Origin: Otatea glauca
Lineage: Eukaryota; Streptophyta; Magnoliopsida; Poales; Poaceae
Assembly: GCA_036346275.1 (NCBI GenBank)
Contig: CM070730.1
Coordinates: forward strand, 5,022,309 to 5,086,308
Direction of reading: 5' to 3'
Length of the DNA stretch: 64,000 bases
Shown here: positions 10,065-21,430 of the stretch, piece after piece
How the letters are laid out: every line of letters starts with the position of its first letter
Position numbering within the stretch: the first letter of the stretch is position 1
Made by a program: the position numbers and the translations under genes
The notes under the pieces: model-generated
What the model saw: the letters and a program-made list of their open reading frames with translations, nothing else
What the model was told of the DNA's origin: nothing
Databases searched by the model: none

Positions 10065-11668
10065 TAGGTGGTATTAAATAAATGCATATGGTTGAGAGAG
10101 AATAAATAAAAATATAGTAGAAAAAGTCTTATTAAATCTATATACAAATCTTATATTTGTAAGCAAGACTATTCAAAACATAGCCATTGTATTTCTTAAG
10201 GGAGTGAGTAATTGTTTCATACCACGTACCACTCCTATGGAATCATATTTGTTACATTTGCTAACTCCAGTTGTTTTAAAGGTATAAATTAATTGATTGA
10301 TTGAACATATATATACATATACATATATATACGTATATACGTGTATATATATACGTATACACGTATGCGTATATGTATGGGTATATATTGCGAGGGATTC
10401 AGCATATATCAGTATTTGCAAAAGGAAAATTATAAGCATTGGTTATGAAAATTAACAGAACAAAGTATGTTATCATTAAAGCACATGTTAATCTAATCTA
10501 GTCATTTACGATGTTAACAAATTTAGAATAAATCTAAACCACGTGTAGTACTATAGTCTTGTTAGTACATTAAACGTACAGTGCTTTACCAAAGTGCAGA
10601 TATTTATATATATCGTACTACCAGTGCCATTTGTCCTTACAACTAGCTCCCTCCATCCTTCCCTTCCACGTGCACCGTCATGCAATGCAAAAGGTACATG
10701 TGGCCCCCATGTCAGAGACGGAGCTGTGCAAGTGGATGACGAGAGGGCTCGTATACGTAGGCGCTAGGCCTCACCAAGTTGCAAAACACACATTGTTCAA
10801 AGATTACAAGTTAAGTTCTCTCCAAATTCTCAAAAGGCCAAAAATTAAGCTTGTCATCTTCTGCAGCGCAGGGATGCGCTACCGTCACCTACTTCTTATC
10901 GTTCCAACCCATGCCTCACTTCACTGGCACTGGGTGTGTTAGCATTGATGGTGCTGCTCGTCCACCTGCTTTTTTATTCAATTTTTCTTCTTCTGGTGTT
11001 TAAAAGCTAAAAGATAAAGTTAAAATAAATGAGTGATTTTTAATTGGATTTTTTCAAAAGCTATAGTCTACGTGTAACAGAAATTCTTCGGGCATGCGCT
11101 TTTTTGGTTTATTGAGAGTTGATTAATTTTAAACCAATACTGCTGAAGTTAGGGTAAAACTGCTCATCTCTATTGTGTATAAAAGTGTATATTTCTTTTA
11201 AACTGTTTAAGCCAAAAAGTCAATTTTAAATTATAAGCCAAAAAAATCTAAACCTAAATAAACAGTCCGTGTGAAGTTGTTAGCAAAACACCACACATCC
11301 CCCTCCCTCTCACTGAAAACAATTTGGCTGATGTTATCATCCCTAAAGGTTATTTTTGTGATTCAAAGTTAAGTAACTTTTAGACTGACCATACCATTTG
11401 TGATCCGTTCGAACCATTGGATTCTTTACGACGAGATAATAAAAAAAAGCACAAAAAAAATCTATTCCTATATTAAATTTTTACTTAAAAAATCGCACTA
11501 ACAATAAAACCGGGCATATATTTAACCCTCTAATGTTCCAAAGCCCTAGCAACGTACACCTTAAAGATGATTTGGGAGGACGATTTTACCACTGTCAATC
11601 GAACCAAGGGCATATTTGTCCAGACGTGCAACATAAGTGGCAATGGAAGTTTATTATGGGTGATACTA
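10065..11668. other. Intergenic, no supported gene
   Basis: AT-rich DNA. An alternating purine-pyrimidine stretch (TATACGTATA and similar) runs at about 10300-10385. A short open frame on the + strand at 10631-10942 resembles no family I know. I see no element borders here. Confidence 0.5.
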
Positions 11669-11882
11669 GTAATCGGACGTTCGATTACTGTTTATTTTCT
11701 CGAACCCGTTGTGCAACATTTTTTTTCCACACCTACAACATTTTTTTCAACATCTGCAACATTTTGTTTCGCGCGAACATTTCTACTGTTATCGAAGAAA
11801 AATATTGCACACGTAGGAAGAAAATATTTCACACGTGAAAAAAAATATTGGAAGTGTCCGGAAAAAACGAACGTCCGATCAC
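11669..11882. mobile_element. Small inverted-repeat element (MITE-like)
   Basis: The left end, GTAATCGGACGTTCG, is matched by the inverted right end, CGAACGTCCGATCAC, with one mismatch in 15. The interior is a series of short CAACATTTTTTT-like runs. Length is about 214 bp. I found no clear target duplication, so the superfamily is open. Confidence 0.6.
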
Positions 11883-12499
11883 GAGTCATTCCGTTTATTA
11901 GTAGGCAGTTTTGAGCCATGCTATATACGTACCTCAAGGCCTCCACGCATGGCTCGGTGTGGCCTCACGCTCGCTATGTTGCATGTATCGCGTGTGTGTG
12001 TCCCAGCCAGGCCGGGAGCTATCTTCTCCGTTGCCGATGTTAATTGTAGCCACCACGGCCAAATAAACCTTGGATCGCCTTTGACCGACGTTGCCTTTAA
12101 CAATGACCCTCGTCGTATCCATCAACCGAAGCATGAAGTACATGCGCCTCCGGCCTCGCCATCGTCCTTTCTTCAAATTTCGGGAATCAATTTGAGGGAG
12201 GGCAAATATTTAAGCGTGCCACGTTGCAGGGGAAAAAAAGTCAAATAAATGCATTTTTAGTATATCCAAAGGAATCGCAAAAAATTCCAACGTTTTAAAT
12301 GGGGCCTTAATAGGACTTTGCTTGCCACAACTTGAGATCAAGCTTGGCCCGGACTGAGAAATGTTTAATTAGGTCTAGTCGCAAATCATTACCCCTTTCT
12401 ATAAATTTTATTTTTAGTATATTCAAGAAAAAAACACAACACAATCACCGTATGTGCATAATCATACCATTGCACAATAACGGCTTTGGCGTTGTCGCT
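11883..12499. other. Intergenic, no supported gene
   Basis: A moderately GC-rich part (about 11930-12180) carries short overlapping frames on both strands, none with recognisable motifs. AT-rich sequence follows. No repeat borders seen. Confidence 0.45.
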
Positions 12500-13720
12500 T
12501 ATATAGTGACCTAGCCATTTTAGCTAACACCTCTAGCGAATCTGAAGATGCAACTCTAGAGTGTACTTGCCGAATGCTTGCCAATAGAAGCTTTGACATT
12601 GTCGCTACATAGTTTTTTTTTTGTTTGAAATAGGGGATAGGAGCTCTGCCAATGCATTAGGAGAGAAGTAAAAGTTAAAATTACAAATGATGTTTTACAA
12701 TTAGAGATGATAGAATTCGTAGATTTCGAGGATTGAAACAACTACCCACAACTGAATATAGGAACACCACAGCTCAGATCCCTAGCCTAAGAAGCGTCGC
12801 AACACGTGGAGAATCATGAAATCACGAAAGCACGTTTCCGATTATGCACGTCTTGAATTATGGTATTGGCAACCAACTAGACCGTACGATACGTGTCCGT
12901 GAAGATCCTGCTATTTCGTTCTTTCCATATGTTCCACATGGTGAACATGACCATGCCGTCTACCTCCTTCCTGCGGTCCTTTGCCACAAAGGAGCGGACC
13001 TTGCTCCACCAAACGGTGGCACCTAGCTGTACGGAGGTAGAGTCCGGAGGCATGTGGATTACCGCCATGTGTCGGAAGGCATTCGTCCACAACTACCTCG
13101 CAAAAGGGCATAACAGAATGAGGTGTCGCGCCGTTTTCACGTCAGATCCACATAAAACACAGGCTGCGCAATGTGGCCACCCCCTAGCTGCTAGCTTGTC
13201 GGCTGTAAGGATCCTTTCCTAGGTAAAGAGCCAAGCAAAGAGCTTACATCTTCCGTCCGCGCTAACCTTCCAGATCATGATGTAATTGTGGTCTGGTATT
13301 GAACCTATGAATTGGATCCTGGACGTCGTTTTTGCTTAGTACGCGCCACTTGATGTCCATTTCCAAATGATGTTGTCCTGTACATCATCCTGTAGCTGCA
13401 CTTGTTGAATCGCGTTCCACAAGCGAACAAAGTCATCTAACTGTGCCACCTCTAGTAGATCTGATGATGCAATTCTAGTGTGTACTTGCCATACGCCTGC
13501 CAATAGAGGCTTTGACATTTGTCGCTACATAGTGACCTAGCCATTTTAGCTGATGCCATCACTCTGGCATCTCTAGCGGATCTAATTATACAAATCAAGT
13601 ATGTACTTGTCGAAGACTTGCCGATAGCAGCTTTGACGTTGCCAGTACGTTGCAAGCTAGCCACTTTAACTAATGTCATCACCTTTGTCGCCTCTAGCGG
13701 TTTGAATGCTGGCAAGCCAC
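12500..13720. repeat. Degenerate tandem array of about 115-bp units, split by a LINE
   Basis: A unit containing CTAGCCATTTTAGCT, ACCTCTAGCG, GTGTACTTGCC and GCTTTGACATTGTCGCTAC occurs before the LINE (about 12500-12607), directly after it (about 13447-13560) and again to about 13715. The copies differ by many substitutions, so the array is older than the LINE insertion. I cannot assign it to a family. Confidence 0.65.
12608..13446 (-). mobile_element. LINE (non-LTR retrotransposon) 3' fragment
   Basis: Translating the - strand gives a stretch ending IIWKWTSSGAY, then CKLFAWLF. Next come a zinc-binding reverse-transcriptase C-terminal region (zf-RVT: CVLCGSD....RHLILLCPFA, near 13150-13090) and MFTMWNIWKERNSRIF near 12940. 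These are typical of the end of plant LINE ORF2. A stop separates CPFAR from LWTNAF and another lies after FAWLFT, so it is dead. The T-run at 12609-12620 is the poly(A) tail of a minus-strand insertion. Only the 3' end is present, as expected of 5'-truncated LINEs. Confidence 0.82.
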
Positions 13721-14231
13721 ATGTGTCATTCTTTTCATATCCTCATCCAATAGCAACTCAGGGGCTGTCGTTACATTGCTACCTATCCATTTTACTTGAC
13801 ACCATCGTCCTTGATGATTCTAGCATCTTTGATTCTGTCCTTGGTTGTACCTTGTCGAGCCACCGTGGCCTACTAGAGTTATCATCCTAAAGCACTCGAG
13901 AAGATACACTATTGAATTTGCAGCATTTCTCAAAAATACACTTCTCTCGATACAACCCTTGATAAGCTAAACATGAATATACAAAATAATGCATAATGGT
14001 GGAAAAACTCCTAATCCATATGAGTAGTTATTGTAAAGAAGTAAAAAAGGAGATAATGTGACATCTCTTGTGCTCTTGCTCCTCTAGCCATAGGCAAAAA
14101 CATAAATAGAATAAACCACTCGGCCTCTCTCCCTAGTCACCCTTTTTTCTCTCCCCTTTGACATTTTCCCCAAAGTTAAATGGTGACCTTACCCCACCCC
14201 TCCAAACACCACGAGGCCAACACCCAATAAT
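13721..14231. other. Intergenic, no supported gene
   Basis: Continuation of degenerate repeat-like DNA to about 13890, then AT-rich sequence. Nothing further recognised. Confidence 0.45.
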
Positions 14232-15053
14232 GGCAAAATTGGATATAGGCCACTCCAAAACATGGCGTTTGGAGATATGCCACCTAAAATCTTGAAATTG
14301 GATATATGCCACTCCAGAATTTGATTGCTTTGATATATGCTACTCCATGACTCTTTTATCACTAGGCTCTTCCTCTTCTTCCTCTCCTCCTCTTCTTCTT
14401 CTTCTTTCACACCTCCGACATCTTTTGACTCGATGACTAGCTGCGGGGACGGTGGCCACACTCTGCTCCCGCTCCTTGGCTTCCTTATCCTTTCGACGAG
14501 GTTGTGCACCTTTCTTGGCACCACTTCCCTCTTCGGTATTCCATCGAGCACCCTTTGCAAGGACGAAGTCCTCGCAAGATAGGCGCGCGGACACAACGTG
14601 CTTGAGTGACACAGTAGAATGAGAGGAGCAGCATGGTGACCTTGGGGAATAAGGTGCAGCCGATGGTGGTGTCTACGGACATGAAGGTTGCATCCTTGGG
14701 CATGCTCTAATTGAGCTTAGGGTGCAGGGAGCCATTGAGGTCGGTGATTGCAGTGTCGATTGTGGCTTCGAGCTCCGAGAAGGTGGGCCAAAGGTGAGGG
14801 CAGGGAGGAGGAAGGGAAGCGGCTCAGCGTCTTGGTCCGTGTTGGCAGTGGTTTCGCGATTGGGGTAAGTGAGCTGGCCGGTGAGGAAGCGAATGGAGAC
14901 GGGGTGGTAGGGAAAGAAGAAGAGGAGAGGGAGAAGAGACTAGGGGCATAAGAATACTAGATAGGGATATATCAAAGCAAACAAGTTTTGAAGCATTGTA
15001 TATCAAATTTCAAGATTATATATGTTTTAGAGTGGTATTTATACAATTTTGCC
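14232..15053. mobile_element. Pack-MULE-like element with GC-rich cargo
   Basis: The left part starts GGCAAAATTGGATATAGGCC and keeps CTTGAAATTGGATATA and TTGCTTTGATATAT further in. The inverse of the right part reads GGCAAAATTGTATAAATACC, CTTGAAATTTGATATA and TTTGCTTTGATATAT in the same order. The flanking 9-mers CCCAATAAT and CTCGATAAA agree at six of nine positions, an eroded duplication at best. Inside is a GC-rich block (about 14360-14950) with coding-like composition on both strands but no product I recognise. Layout and size fit a Pack-MULE with a captured gene piece; the cargo source is unknown. It ends about 220 bp upstream of the WRKY start codon. Confidence 0.6.
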
Positions 15054-15117
15054 CTCGATAAAACCCAACCTCTCTGACTCCTTTTTAGTGCCAGCCGGAT
15101 CCAATGCCCATCCCCAC

Positions 15118-15190
15118 TCCCGTCTCTTTCTCTCTCACACTTCCAACTCTCTCTCTCTCTCTCTCAACCTTTCTCTCTCCCCCCAACAAC
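15118..15190 (+). promoter_or_regulatory. CT-rich tract in the probable WRKY 5' leader
   Basis: A pyrimidine run with an eight-fold CT repeat lies 85-155 bp upstream of the ATG. Such CT tracts are common in cereal gene leaders close to the transcription start. I found no convincing TATA box at a fitting distance. Confidence 0.45.
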
Positions 15191-15273
15191 AGCAGCCACA
15201 ATAAACTAAACCAAAAGTCAGCGCCTCTCCCTTCTCCATAAGACCATAACCAATAACTCGAGAAGCAGAGCTA

Positions 15274-16459
15274 ATGGAGGGGGGCTCCGGGTGCTGCTAT
15301 AGCAGCAGCAGCATCAACAACTGGGACCTGCACGCCGTCGTGCGTTTCGCCTGCGGCGGCGGTCGAGTTCCGCCGCCTCCTTCCGCCGACGACCCCTTCT
15401 CGTCGTTCCTCCCGCCGCCGGCGCCGGCTGTGACGAACGACGAGCTGCCCGACGCGGCGTGGCAGCCGCTCCCGGACACTCTCGGCTGCGCCGACCCCGC
15501 CGTCGTCGACGAGCTCTTCAAGGCTTTCTTCGCGCCGCCGTCACCGCCCCTACCTCATCCGCAGCAGCAGCCACCGGAGGCGCCCACAAACGAAGGGACG
15601 ACCGCCCAGCTGCAGCAGCCAGTGGCCCACGCGCCACCGGCCATGACGCAGCCCACCGGCCGGCAGGCGTCCAGCGGTGGCGGACCAAAGTCCAAGAGAA
15701 AGTACGTACCTAACCACAGTTAATTCATTTCGAAATTAGTCTGTGAAATGTTGCTGATCATGTCATGTCATGCACGAGCGCGGTTGCAGGAAGAAGCAAG
15801 TGAAGAGGGTGGTGCAGCGGGTGCCGGCGGACTGCGTGTCGACGGACCCGTGGGCGTGGCGAAAGTACGGGCAGAAGCCGATCAAGGGGTCGCCCTACCC
15901 ACGGGGCTACTACCGGTGCAGCAGCGACAAGGAGTGCAAGGCGCGGAAGCTGGTGGAGCGCTGCCGCACCGACCCCGACACCTTCGTCCTCACCTACACT
16001 GGCGACCACAGCCATCCCGTCCCCATCCACCGCAACTCCCTCGCCGGCACCTCGCGCAACAAGCAGCCACCGTCCCCCGAACCCGCTGCTGCCGGGTCGC
16101 AGCAAACATCGGTTGCCGCAGCCACCGAGGCGGTGACGAGCCCTGCGGCGTCCACGTCGGCCGGGCTGTCCCCGACGACGACGCCGCGCTCGCCTTCCGT
16201 GGAATACGGCCACGAGGAGGAGTTCGAGGAGGCCGGCGCCGGGCTGCTGGCGGAGGACGCGGTGATGGCCGGCGAGGAGGACGCGCTGCTGTTCTTGAAC
16301 CCCGACGAGCCAGCAATGGACGTCGGCGGTGGATCCGCAGTCGACGGTGTGGCCGGAACGGCCCCGATCATCAACATCGTCGAGGAGACGTTCGTCGTCA
16401 CGCCGTGGATCACGGCCGCTGGCGACGCCATCGCCGCCGCGCTCGGCCTGTGGAGTTGA
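15274..16459 (+). CDS. WRKY transcription factor, group IIe-like, two exons
   Basis: Exon 1 is 15274-15701 and exon 2 is 15790-16459. The donor is AA|GTACGT and the acceptor TTGCAG|GAAG, joining in phase to give 365 residues. The single WRKY domain has WRKYGQK at about residues 166-172 and a zinc finger C-x5-C-x23-H-x-H (Cys186, Cys192, His216, His218). It is preceded by a basic RKKKQVKR stretch, a likely nuclear signal. Linker and finger sequence (PIKGSPYPRGYYRCSS, TYTGDHSHP) fit group IIe. The N-terminus is rich in Pro and Gly; the C-terminus is acidic with Ser/Thr/Pro. WRKY proteins bind W-box DNA in the nucleus and often act in defence or senescence. No intron lies at the usual PR position inside the domain. 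I cannot name the orthologue with certainty. Confidence 0.95.
15702..15789 (+). other. Intron of the WRKY gene
   Basis: An 88-base intron starting GTACGT and ending TTGCAG. It sits just before the WRKY domain, in the basic region, in phase 2. Confidence 0.9.
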
Positions 16460-17499
16460 CTAGATCCTGCGTACATTGCCATACATAGCATGCTCGCTGT
16501 CAATCCTGGCTTCTTGCAGCAGTAGAATCAGCAGAGTTGGAAAAGAGAGAAGGATGGAAAAGCTAATGAAAGAGGAGAGAGAGTGGAAGAAAGCATCTGA
16601 TCCATGCTACATTTGCCGTACCAGTGGTAGTATTACCTAGAGTACTTAAGTGTTTAATTAGCTTTTCATTTCTGAGAGGGAGTGTTTACTGTTTAATTAG
16701 TACGTAGCTAGTGAGCTTGGCATAGAGTATAGTAAATGTTTAATTAATCCAAACCCAAACAGAACATCTTTTTATTAATTTCTCTCATCTTTAATCTGTT
16801 CTTCTTTTTTAGACATGTTTGGATATCTGGATGCCTGCCTTTTCTTTAGTTTCTTCTGTGCTACATTTGTGCATGGATAGATCATAATACCCAGAAGACG
16901 GAACAAAAGAGGTGAGAAAAAGGAAGAAAGCAGGGAGGGAGGGGCTGAAAGAAAGGGTAGGTGATGTGGGTTGTGGTGGCTCTTCTTGTCTCTTCCCTTT
17001 CACTGTGCCCAATTTGTGTGTAATGTGGCTTTTAGGCTGCAGTGCAGTTATGCTTTTCCAGATCAGGACCATGTAAGATGTTGTAATGGCAATGAATGGC
17101 ACTTTTTGTTCTGGATCTTGCTCTTGTTTGGTGGTACTACTAGCTGCAAAAGAAAATTCTTTTTATTATTTTTAGTGGATTTAATTTATGTTTGTGTTAC
17201 GAATGCTTTTTTTTTTTGCTGTGACAGAGGCTAAATTGAGGTTCCTAAAGATTTTGGTACTACAACTATGTTTTTATACGCTACCAATAAATTCTTTATC
17301 TTGTGAGAATGTTTCCTATGGTTGGTTACAACGTGAATATATATTGGAGGCATGAAATGCAAGTTGTAAATTATTGGTGTGTAAAAGATGTTCCACTAAT
17401 TCATACCAAAAGTTGATTAATCTAGTCTCTTCTCCAATCCAGAACAATCTCCCCCCTCCCTCAGAATCACTAACCAGAATAGAGATTGTGTATCCACTA

Positions 17500-17500
<1 letters not shown>
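16460..17500. other. 3' flank of the WRKY gene
   Basis: This stretch contains the 3' untranslated region and AT-rich downstream DNA. A GA-rich part lies at about 16545-16585 and another at 16910-16955. No further gene recognised. Confidence 0.5.
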
Positions 17501-17593
<93 letters not shown>

Positions 17594-17594
17594 A
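17501..17594. repeat. (TCTA)n microsatellite, about 23 units
   Basis: Uninterrupted TCTA repeats over roughly 90 bases. The Helitron 5' terminus begins immediately after. Slippage makes this a likely length-variable site. Confidence 0.95.
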
Positions 17595-17617
17595 TCTATA
17601 CTAATTAGAGGTACTCT

Positions 17618-17915
17618 TAGAAGCCTCTACATTAATCCCAAGATATAAAAGGCTAGAAATTCCCCATTAATCAAAGAAAAAGAAGAAAAAATACTAGAAA
17701 TTTCCACATTAATCGAAAAAAGAAAAACATAATCTTATATAGCATCAATTAACTTTGCCATTGGAGGCTGTCCTGTAAGCCTCCACATTAATCTTAGGAT
17801 ATAAAAGGCTAGAAATTCCCACATTAATAGGAGAAAAAAATACTAGAAATTCCCACATTAATCGAAAGAAGAAAAATATAGCCTTCTATAGCACCAATTA
17901 ATTACTTGCCATACT
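17618..17915. repeat. Tandem duplication of about 155 bp inside the Helitron
   Basis: Two consecutive copies share AGCCTC.ACATTAATC, ATATAAAAGGCTAGAAATTCC and ACATTAATCGAAA, at about 17618-17770 and 17773-17915. Confidence 0.8.
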
Positions 17916-18429
17916 ATGTCAAACTAGTATAGTGCCCGTGCTAACGCTACGATGGCAGTACACCCGCTTATCAATTAAATGAGAAGATAAGTATGAATAT
18001 AACACTTAATAATAAATAATCACAGTGCCCGTATGCGAGTACAAAAATAAAGATATAACACTCAATAATATTTTTCGCTAAACGTTTCCCGTATGCTCTT
18101 AAGACTTGTTCTTATGTCTTGAGGGATGTTTTCTGCGCACTCATTTCACTTGTATTTTAGTATTTTAATTAAGAAACACTTCCTGAGGATAGGTGAACCC
18201 AGTAAGTACATTGTAGAGCATCATCAGTATAGACCTACTTTACAACCTTATAAAAAGTGCTTAATAAAATAGAGAGTACCGACCATGCAGATCCGTGCAT
18301 TAAACTGTTGACCATTGCAGATGTGCATGAAGTTCATGACCAAATAACCTGTCAAGTTCCTGCACAACATTTAATTGCTACATGTAAATACACAAAAATT
18401 TAACTATTTACTAATCATGTGTAAATAAC

Positions 18430-19035
18430 TTACCGGTTTATTGTTTTTGGAACAGACTTTGGAACTACAATACACCAATCATAGATATCGTCGTTCCATG
18501 AGGGATTTACTATCCTCATAGCACGATCGAATATTATACCAATTTTTTGTATTCTATCAAGATAGTAACTGGATGGTTTATCCGTTGGAACCCATCCGGG
18601 TAGAGGTGTTGGATCAATAACGGAGATAACCCTGTTCTTCATATCGAACAATAACATGCTGAATCGACCGCCGTGATGAAAAGGCTGCATAATCTATAAA
18701 TATAGACATTATATCTTTTACACACATATATAGTAACATAATAAAGCGTCAAACAATTTATTAGGCAAAGCTTACCATTCGGCATTCAGACAAAGCAATT
18801 CCAGTCTCAGGCCAAGCGTCAAATAATTTTGCAAGCTTCTCATCTTCAACCTTAACACGAAACTTATGGTACCATCGGTAATTACAAAGTGGCTGTGATA
18901 AGTTAAAACATTAAAAAATAGCTAGTTGATTATTGCATAATGTGTATATATATAACGCAAAATATCAAAACATACGCAGAACTATAAATCTAGGTAGTGG
19001 CATATGGGATCCCTGAAATACATGATTTCATCGCT
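18430..19035 (-). pseudogene. Captured gene fragment, possibly Ulp1/C48 peptidase-like
   Basis: Three exon-like blocks run leftward. Block one is near 19035-18975 (MRMLASDEIMYFRDPICHY). Block two is near 18892-18777 (LCNYRWYHKFRVKVEDEKL to ALSECRM). Block three is 18690-18430 (RFSMLLFDMKNRVISVIDP to WCIVVPKSV, then a stop). The 'MLLFDMKNRVISVIDP' pattern resembles the region around the catalytic His in plant Ulp1-like (C48) proteins, but the usual HW pair is absent, so the family is a weak guess. It lies antisense to the Helitron, consistent with transposon capture. No start codon or full domain is visible. Confidence 0.4.
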
Positions 19036-19390
19036 TGCGAGCATGCGCATCCCTGCATTAAAACAATCAGTTCATGAGCTAGCAAGCACTTGAGGCCAAG
19101 TTGGACTTAGACAATTCTGTATGTACCTTTGTCCAGGCATGAAAGAGCCGACGTTACCGGTCGTTGTCGCCGCACGCGTGCGTATGTATGGCACCTCTGT
19201 CCTGGTGTTTGGGCATTCTTTAGTTAGGAATTCCCGAGACCTGCGCAAGGAACACGGGAAAGGAAGGCATGGATCCGGTTTGTGTTTTTTTAGATGATTC
19301 TATTGTATATGAGATCACGCAAGGAAGAAAGGATGTGAAGATACGAGTGACTTTTTAACCGCCTGCAGCAACTTTATCTTGTGATCATAT

Positions 19391-19610
19391 TGTACATACT
19401 ACATATTTAGAAGGAGAGCGAATCAAACAAGGAAATAAACAGGGAGGATCTGTATTCAAGGAAACCAGACTAGAATTTTTTACTGTCCTGGCCAAAACTG
19501 CACGTACTACATATTTGGAAGGAGAGCGAATCAAACAAGGAAATAAACAGGGAGGATCCGCATGCAAGGAAATCAAACTTGAATTTTTTACTATCCTGGT
19601 CTTGTGATCA
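19391..19610. repeat. Tandem duplication of about 110 bp
   Basis: Two copies share TACTACATATTT.GAAGGAGAG, CGAATCAAACAAGGAAATAA and GAATTTTTTACT.TCCTGG, starting at about 19395 and 19504. Confidence 0.88.
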
Positions 19611-19699
19611 TATTTTTTTTTCGAATATGACCCTTCTCGAGATTTTTTTATGGATCTAGCCCCATAGAGCCTAATCTTAGCGCACGGAGAGCAATGATT

Positions 19700-20420
19700 T
19701 TTTTTTCATTTTGTATCCACGGAACCAGCGGTCTGTGAGTGCTGCTTATTTTTTTTCAATTTTTTCTCGCGGAACCAGCGACCGACGAGCGTTGTTTAAT
19801 TTTCATCTTTTTTTTCCCTGCGGATCCAGCGGTCGACGAGCGCAGTTTATTTTTCTATATTTTCCCGGAATTATTCAGTGGACGGGCACCGCTTGAATTT
19901 TTTTTCATTTTTTCTCCCACGCTTGAATTTTTTAGCGGACACCGAGCATTTCTTTTTTTTTTTGCCAAAATTATCAAGCGGACGGGCACCGCTTGATTGT
20001 TTTTTTTATTTTTAGGAATTTTTTACTGTATTGGCATCATCGTTATAATTTTTCCGAATCAGAATCTCGTGGTGATGAATTTGCGATTGTAGCCTCGAGC
20101 CGAAAAAATTCAGCGGAGCGGTGGCACGATATTATTTACCAGCGCCCAGGCTTGAATTTTTTACTATATTAGTATCTTCGTTATAATTTTTTCTGAATCA
20201 GGCTCTCGGGCGATGAATTTGCGATTGTAGCCTCGAGACAGATAAATTAGCAGAGAGGTGGTAGAATTTTTTTTCCGCGGTCAAGAAGCACTGTAATTTT
20301 TTCCCACGCCCGAAATTATTCAGCGGCGGGCAGAGCTTGGTTTTTATTTTTTTTGTGCCTGAAATTACCCACCGTCCGCTGGATTATTTCAGACGTGGGG
20401 AAAAAAATTCCAACACCTCT
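19700..20420. repeat. Degenerate short repeats rich in T-runs
   Basis: Modules of the type CGGAACCAGCG, CAGCGG.CGGGCACCGCTTGA and GCGATTGTAGCCTCGAG alternate with runs of T. The open frames are phenylalanine-rich by composition only and are not genes. This kind of sequence appears to be Helitron filler here. Confidence 0.6.
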
Positions 20421-20444
20421 GCGTTGAATTTTTTCGGCTCGAGG

Positions 20445-20848
20445 CTAGAATCGCAAATTCATCGCCGCGAGACTTAATTCGGAAAAAATAATACCGCGCT
20501 GCCCCGTCTCCCGGTTTCCTTTTCCTAGCATGTAATGTATGGTCATTTCCTTTTCCAGAACATTTGTTTCCTTTTCCTTGATTCCAGGATATTTGTTTGC
20601 TTTTCCTTGATGATGTTGGAGGTCGGAGGAGGTCTGTTGTAGGCCACAGGGATGATTAGACACACTAAACAATGGCCATCGGATGTGGGTGAGTAAAGCT
20701 AAGGAAAAATCTGAGAGATTAATTTTGATGGAGGCAAGTTTTTGAGGACGTTTCGCTGGGTGCACGAATGTTGGGCCATCTCTAATTGGATGCACTATTT
20801 AGGGTGGACGTAGAAAAGAATATTTACATGCATTATAAAGGGGTATAG
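20445..20848 (-). repeat. Dispersed repeat, copy A
   Basis: The reverse complement of this segment matches 45085-45435. Both contain TTTATAATGCA, TACGTCCACCCTAAATA, CACCCAGCGAAACGTCC and CTCACCCACATCCGATGGCC. It lies in the Helitron interior. An open frame is preserved in part, but the pattern of changes does not suggest a protein. Confidence 0.85.
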
Positions 20849-21430
20849 ATCCATGTACACATCATTTAAAAATATAGAATCCTATCCGAGATGGTAGCCT
20901 GGGTTTTAAAAACTCCAATCCATGTACTTGATTGCCTCCTGTCATAGCAATAGCTTGAACTAAACATGTGAGTCCATATTGGCTCAACATTCATAGAGGT
21001 ATACACGTACATAACGAAAGATATGAGTTCTTGACAGATAAAAAAAAGCAAGTCCATTAATTTGTAATACAAATAGAAGTCCTGCATGCATATACGGATA
21101 TGTGTAGAGTATGGCTGGGGTGTTTGCATAAACGGGATTCATTTTGAAATTATATTAAAAAATGGTCCTAATTATAAGTGGTTGAACAGAACAATAAAAA
21201 AAGAAATCATGTAAGCTATACTCATGCGTTTAGAAGGTTGACATAAGGAAATTTAAAATTAGGAACTATATTTTATAAAAAAGTAAAGAACAATTGAAAA
21301 AGGAAACAATTGGTTAAGCAACGAAATGAATTTGGAGTTTAAGATATTAAAATATTGTAATAGATACATACATGAAAATAACAAGTGAGAAAATAATATA
21401 ATGTAGCCCGTGCAACGGATTGATGACTAG

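Larger units (their letters stand above)
17595..21430 (+). mobile_element. Helitron, non-autonomous, 3.84 kb
   Basis: The 5' end reads TCTATACTAATTAG and is preceded by A. The 3' end reads CTAG and is followed by T, so the insertion lies between A and T as Helitrons require. Upstream of CTAG, separated by 8 bases, is a small hairpin with arms CCGT and ACGG in a GCCCGTGCAACGG context. No Rep/helicase gene is present, so it depends on another element. The interior holds a tandem pair (17618-17915), an antisense gene fragment (18430-18900), another tandem pair (19391-19610), TTTTTT-rich repeats (19700-20420) and a segment shared with 45085-45435. Borders fit well, but there is no second copy to compare. 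Confidence 0.72.

Noticed and set aside
15748..16503. Other-frame reading frames over the WRKY second exon
   Set aside because: The WRKY frame is strongly supported; the others are shadows in GC-rich DNA.
17374..17604. Frame with Ile-Tyr-Leu-Ser repeats
   Set aside because: Translation of the (TCTA)n tract.
17925..17960. Second Helitron 3' end in inverse orientation (CTAGTATAGTGCCCGTGC)
   Set aside because: No matching 5' end and only a weak hairpin; may be a degraded relic but not supportable.
19711..19996. Phenylalanine-rich frames
   Set aside because: T-run repeats in the Helitron, no protein pattern.
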